From Diadema setosum (Eukaryota > Echinodermata > Echinoidea > Diadematoida > Diadematidae), in the NCBI GenBank assembly GCA_033980235.1, contig CM067069.1, forward strand, positions 32,785,041 to 32,849,040: a stretch of 64,000 nt of DNA. The letters are read 5' to 3'. The notes under the pieces are model-generated. The model saw only the letters and a list, made by a program, of their open reading frames with translations, searched no databases and was not told the DNA's origin. The position numbers were made by a program, and so were the translations under genes. This document shows positions 54,201 to 57,200 of the stretch, piece by piece. Every line of letters begins with the position of its first letter. Position 1 is the stretch's first letter.

Positions 54201-57200
54201 TAGGTGGGACGAAGGGTGATCCGTGACCTTGAATTTGGCACATTTTTCATTTTTGTCAACTTTGAGGGCGCTCTCCGTAAAAACGGTGATCATGAATGCG
54301 CCGATTTTTTTCAAAATTACTGAACAAGTCAAAGCCTTCAACAGCATAATATTTTAGAACCTAAGGTGATGAAATGTGGAAGATATTAGCTTCTAAATAT
54401 GCATTAAAATTTTCAAAATTAACATTTAACACCATTTTCGGTGACCTCGTGCACGTTAACGAAAAGTCAATTTCGCGTCACAGTCAGTTTTTCTTGCAAA
54501 GACTATAAAGTTCTCTCAATTTCCAGATAATGAACACTTTTGCATAAATATCCAAGCTAAAACAGTCAATCAAAAATGCCTAATTTTCTTTTAACTAATT
54601 TTTTGGAATGCGCACCGGTTGCTATGTGAGGCTGTATCTTAGCAACCAATTGACCTTGGGGCAAAATATTTTGGGATTTTCCGTCAGACACTTTGGGGAA
54701 CATTTGGTGCGATTTTTAAGAAAATCGGAGGGGGTCGGGTGACAAGCACTGGATGATTTGACATGGATTGACCCAGTAGCTATTTCTTAACAATTCTGAA
54801 CTATTCTGTCTTTTTCAGTATAAAAACGCAAACTACTAATGATTTTATGTGTTAATATTGTTGTACTTCCTTTCATCTCTTCCTTATGTTCATAACCTGG
54901 ACACCACTGAATCTTATGTATCCAACAGTTATGAACAAAATGACAACTTCATAAAATTTAAACATTTATCTTAAAATTAATCTTGTAAAATTAATCTGAT
55001 TTTAAGTCATTATTTCTTTAGTCTTAACTAGTTTCTTGTAAGTTTTTATGCATAAGAGTAATCTGTTTCTTTAAAATAACCATCAGTAGTGTCCTACAGT
55101 TATGAACATAATCTTTTTTGACAACAGCAAATTCTTACAGTGAAAAAGAATAAGAATGATTACAACTTTAGTTATGTTATATGTTGGTCCACTCCATTGC
55201 CTTTGTTTATTGAAATGTTGTTAATGGGGATATGATATCAATTAAGGGATGTTTGCTAAATTTCTTCAGCACAGGTCACAAAATCTTATGTTCATAACTA
55301 TTGTCCAAAATGGATTCAATCACTATGCTTTGGTGAAGATGCAAATCCCTGAATTTCTGGTATATATGATGATAGTCATAGCAATTATCAACTAATATAT
55401 CACTGAAGTTTTTCTGAAACTGCTTCCATAAATGAATCAAAATAAAAAAAAATAGGAAATGGACATGGAGTTATGAACAAAAGACACTTGATGTTTTGAT
55501 GTTTGATTACATGTGCACTGCCCATGGAACAGCTCTTAAAATTGGTGTGTGAGTAATACAGAGTGTAAGAAAGATTGTAAGGAGAGAATCAGTTTCATTC
55601 CAAGAACTTCATTTTTGACCCCATATGTTACACTTTGGGTACCCATGATTGGAACCATGCACCTATATCAAACTTTGTTGTGCATGTCTATTCCTAACTG
55701 ACTGTGTTGTTGTTTAGAATGAAAACTGTGCGTTCTGGCTTAAAATTGTGCCATTCATCTGCATTTTTCTCCTTCCTCTTTACCTGTTCTTTACTACACT
55801 ATTCATAATAGCACTAACAAAAATGAACAAGGAAGTGATATGACTGATGATAAAATCAATCCGATTTTACACAGTCTGCTAAATGAGTAAAGTTAAGGGG
55901 GGGGGGGGGGGGGGGCAATTGAGTAATATCATGTTTTTGAATACCGAAATATATTCTGTGAATTATACAAGATACCCCCTAAAAACCATATACGGTTGGA
56001 AAGCTTAGATCCTGGGGAATCCAGAAAAGGTAACCAAAAGACTAGAAATGTTAAAATAAGAAAGAGAGAGTAAGTCTACTTGACATGGCAAAAATTTCAG
56101 ATTTTTGGAAATCAATCAAAGCAACATGATTTTACACAGTCTGCTTATGAGTAAAGATAAGCGATGACATAGTGTTGTTGAAGATGCAAAATAAAATGTG
56201 CTCATCTGAAATGTTTAAGACCAACACAACAGAAAATTGATATTTTTTAGTTCATTTTGAATGCTCTTTATTTCTCTTTTGATAAATCAAAAGTTCTGGC
56301 AACAAACTAAACTCACGTGTATGATTTTCCAGAGCCTGTTTGCCCATAGGCAAAGAGGCAGGTGTTGTAGCCTTCAAAGGCATTGGTCAGCAGTGGTCGT
56401 CCGATGGCTTTGTAAACTGCCTCCTGACTAGCGAAGCTGGCACTGGTCTTGTTCGCTGACCAGAAGCAATGGTCGTAGCAAAAGAAGGTCGGCTGGCCAT
56501 AGCGTGACGACACTGTGACCTCGTTGCCATTCATTGTGACCACACATTTTGTATCACTGTCAGCTTTTTCTCTGAAAGAGAGAAGCAAATGTCAGACATT
56601 ATGATACACCCAAACAATAAACATAATATATCATCATGTTACCCTTAAAAAAGTAGATCATAATGTGTGTGCAAAGCACACTTTGATAATACCTTGTTTT
56701 ATGTAATCTTTACAGTTTTCTAACTTTTTTCCTTGCAGTGAAGTTACATGTAGGCCAATTAGACATCAATTGAAAGCTGCCAAATAACTATAAAAAAATT
56801 CCTGACATTGTATGGCTTTTGTGATGATGCGTCACAGATATAATACCCTTATGTACATTCCTGTACTAGTGTATTAAACACCAAAACAAAGGACACAGAA
56901 AACGCTAACCACTGGACCACAGCTGTTACACATTGTATATTGGGGATGGCAGTTGTTCAGACATGGTTTAAAATAGCTTTAATAGTGAGTTTGAGTTTTG
57001 CATTTATCGGTATCCTGTCTGGTCATCAAAATAACAATTGGATGATGTAAGTTCGACTTGGGACCACAGACTTACAATCCTCTCCAAAGGACTGGGTATT
57101 ATGGATAAGCATAGTGCAGTCCAAAGGACACTTATACATGCTGATGCCAACAGACTCTGTTTACATCAAGATTAAGAATCTGTAGTCGTGTCTAATGAGC

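Larger units (their letters stand above)
49869..56316 (-). other. Intron 3 (6.4 kb)
   Basis: Contains family B foldback copy 2, a TIR element at 51339-51572, the 3.0-kb inverted repeat and a group of ATGAAC motifs (54880-55480), plus a poly-G run (55896-55914). 55500-56316 shows nothing else. Confidence 0.65.

Noticed and set aside
52308..54243. Identical 80-codon frames [11 protein letters not shown]... in opposite strands
   Set aside because: They are the two arms of the inverted repeat. No family resemblance and no splice or codon signal.
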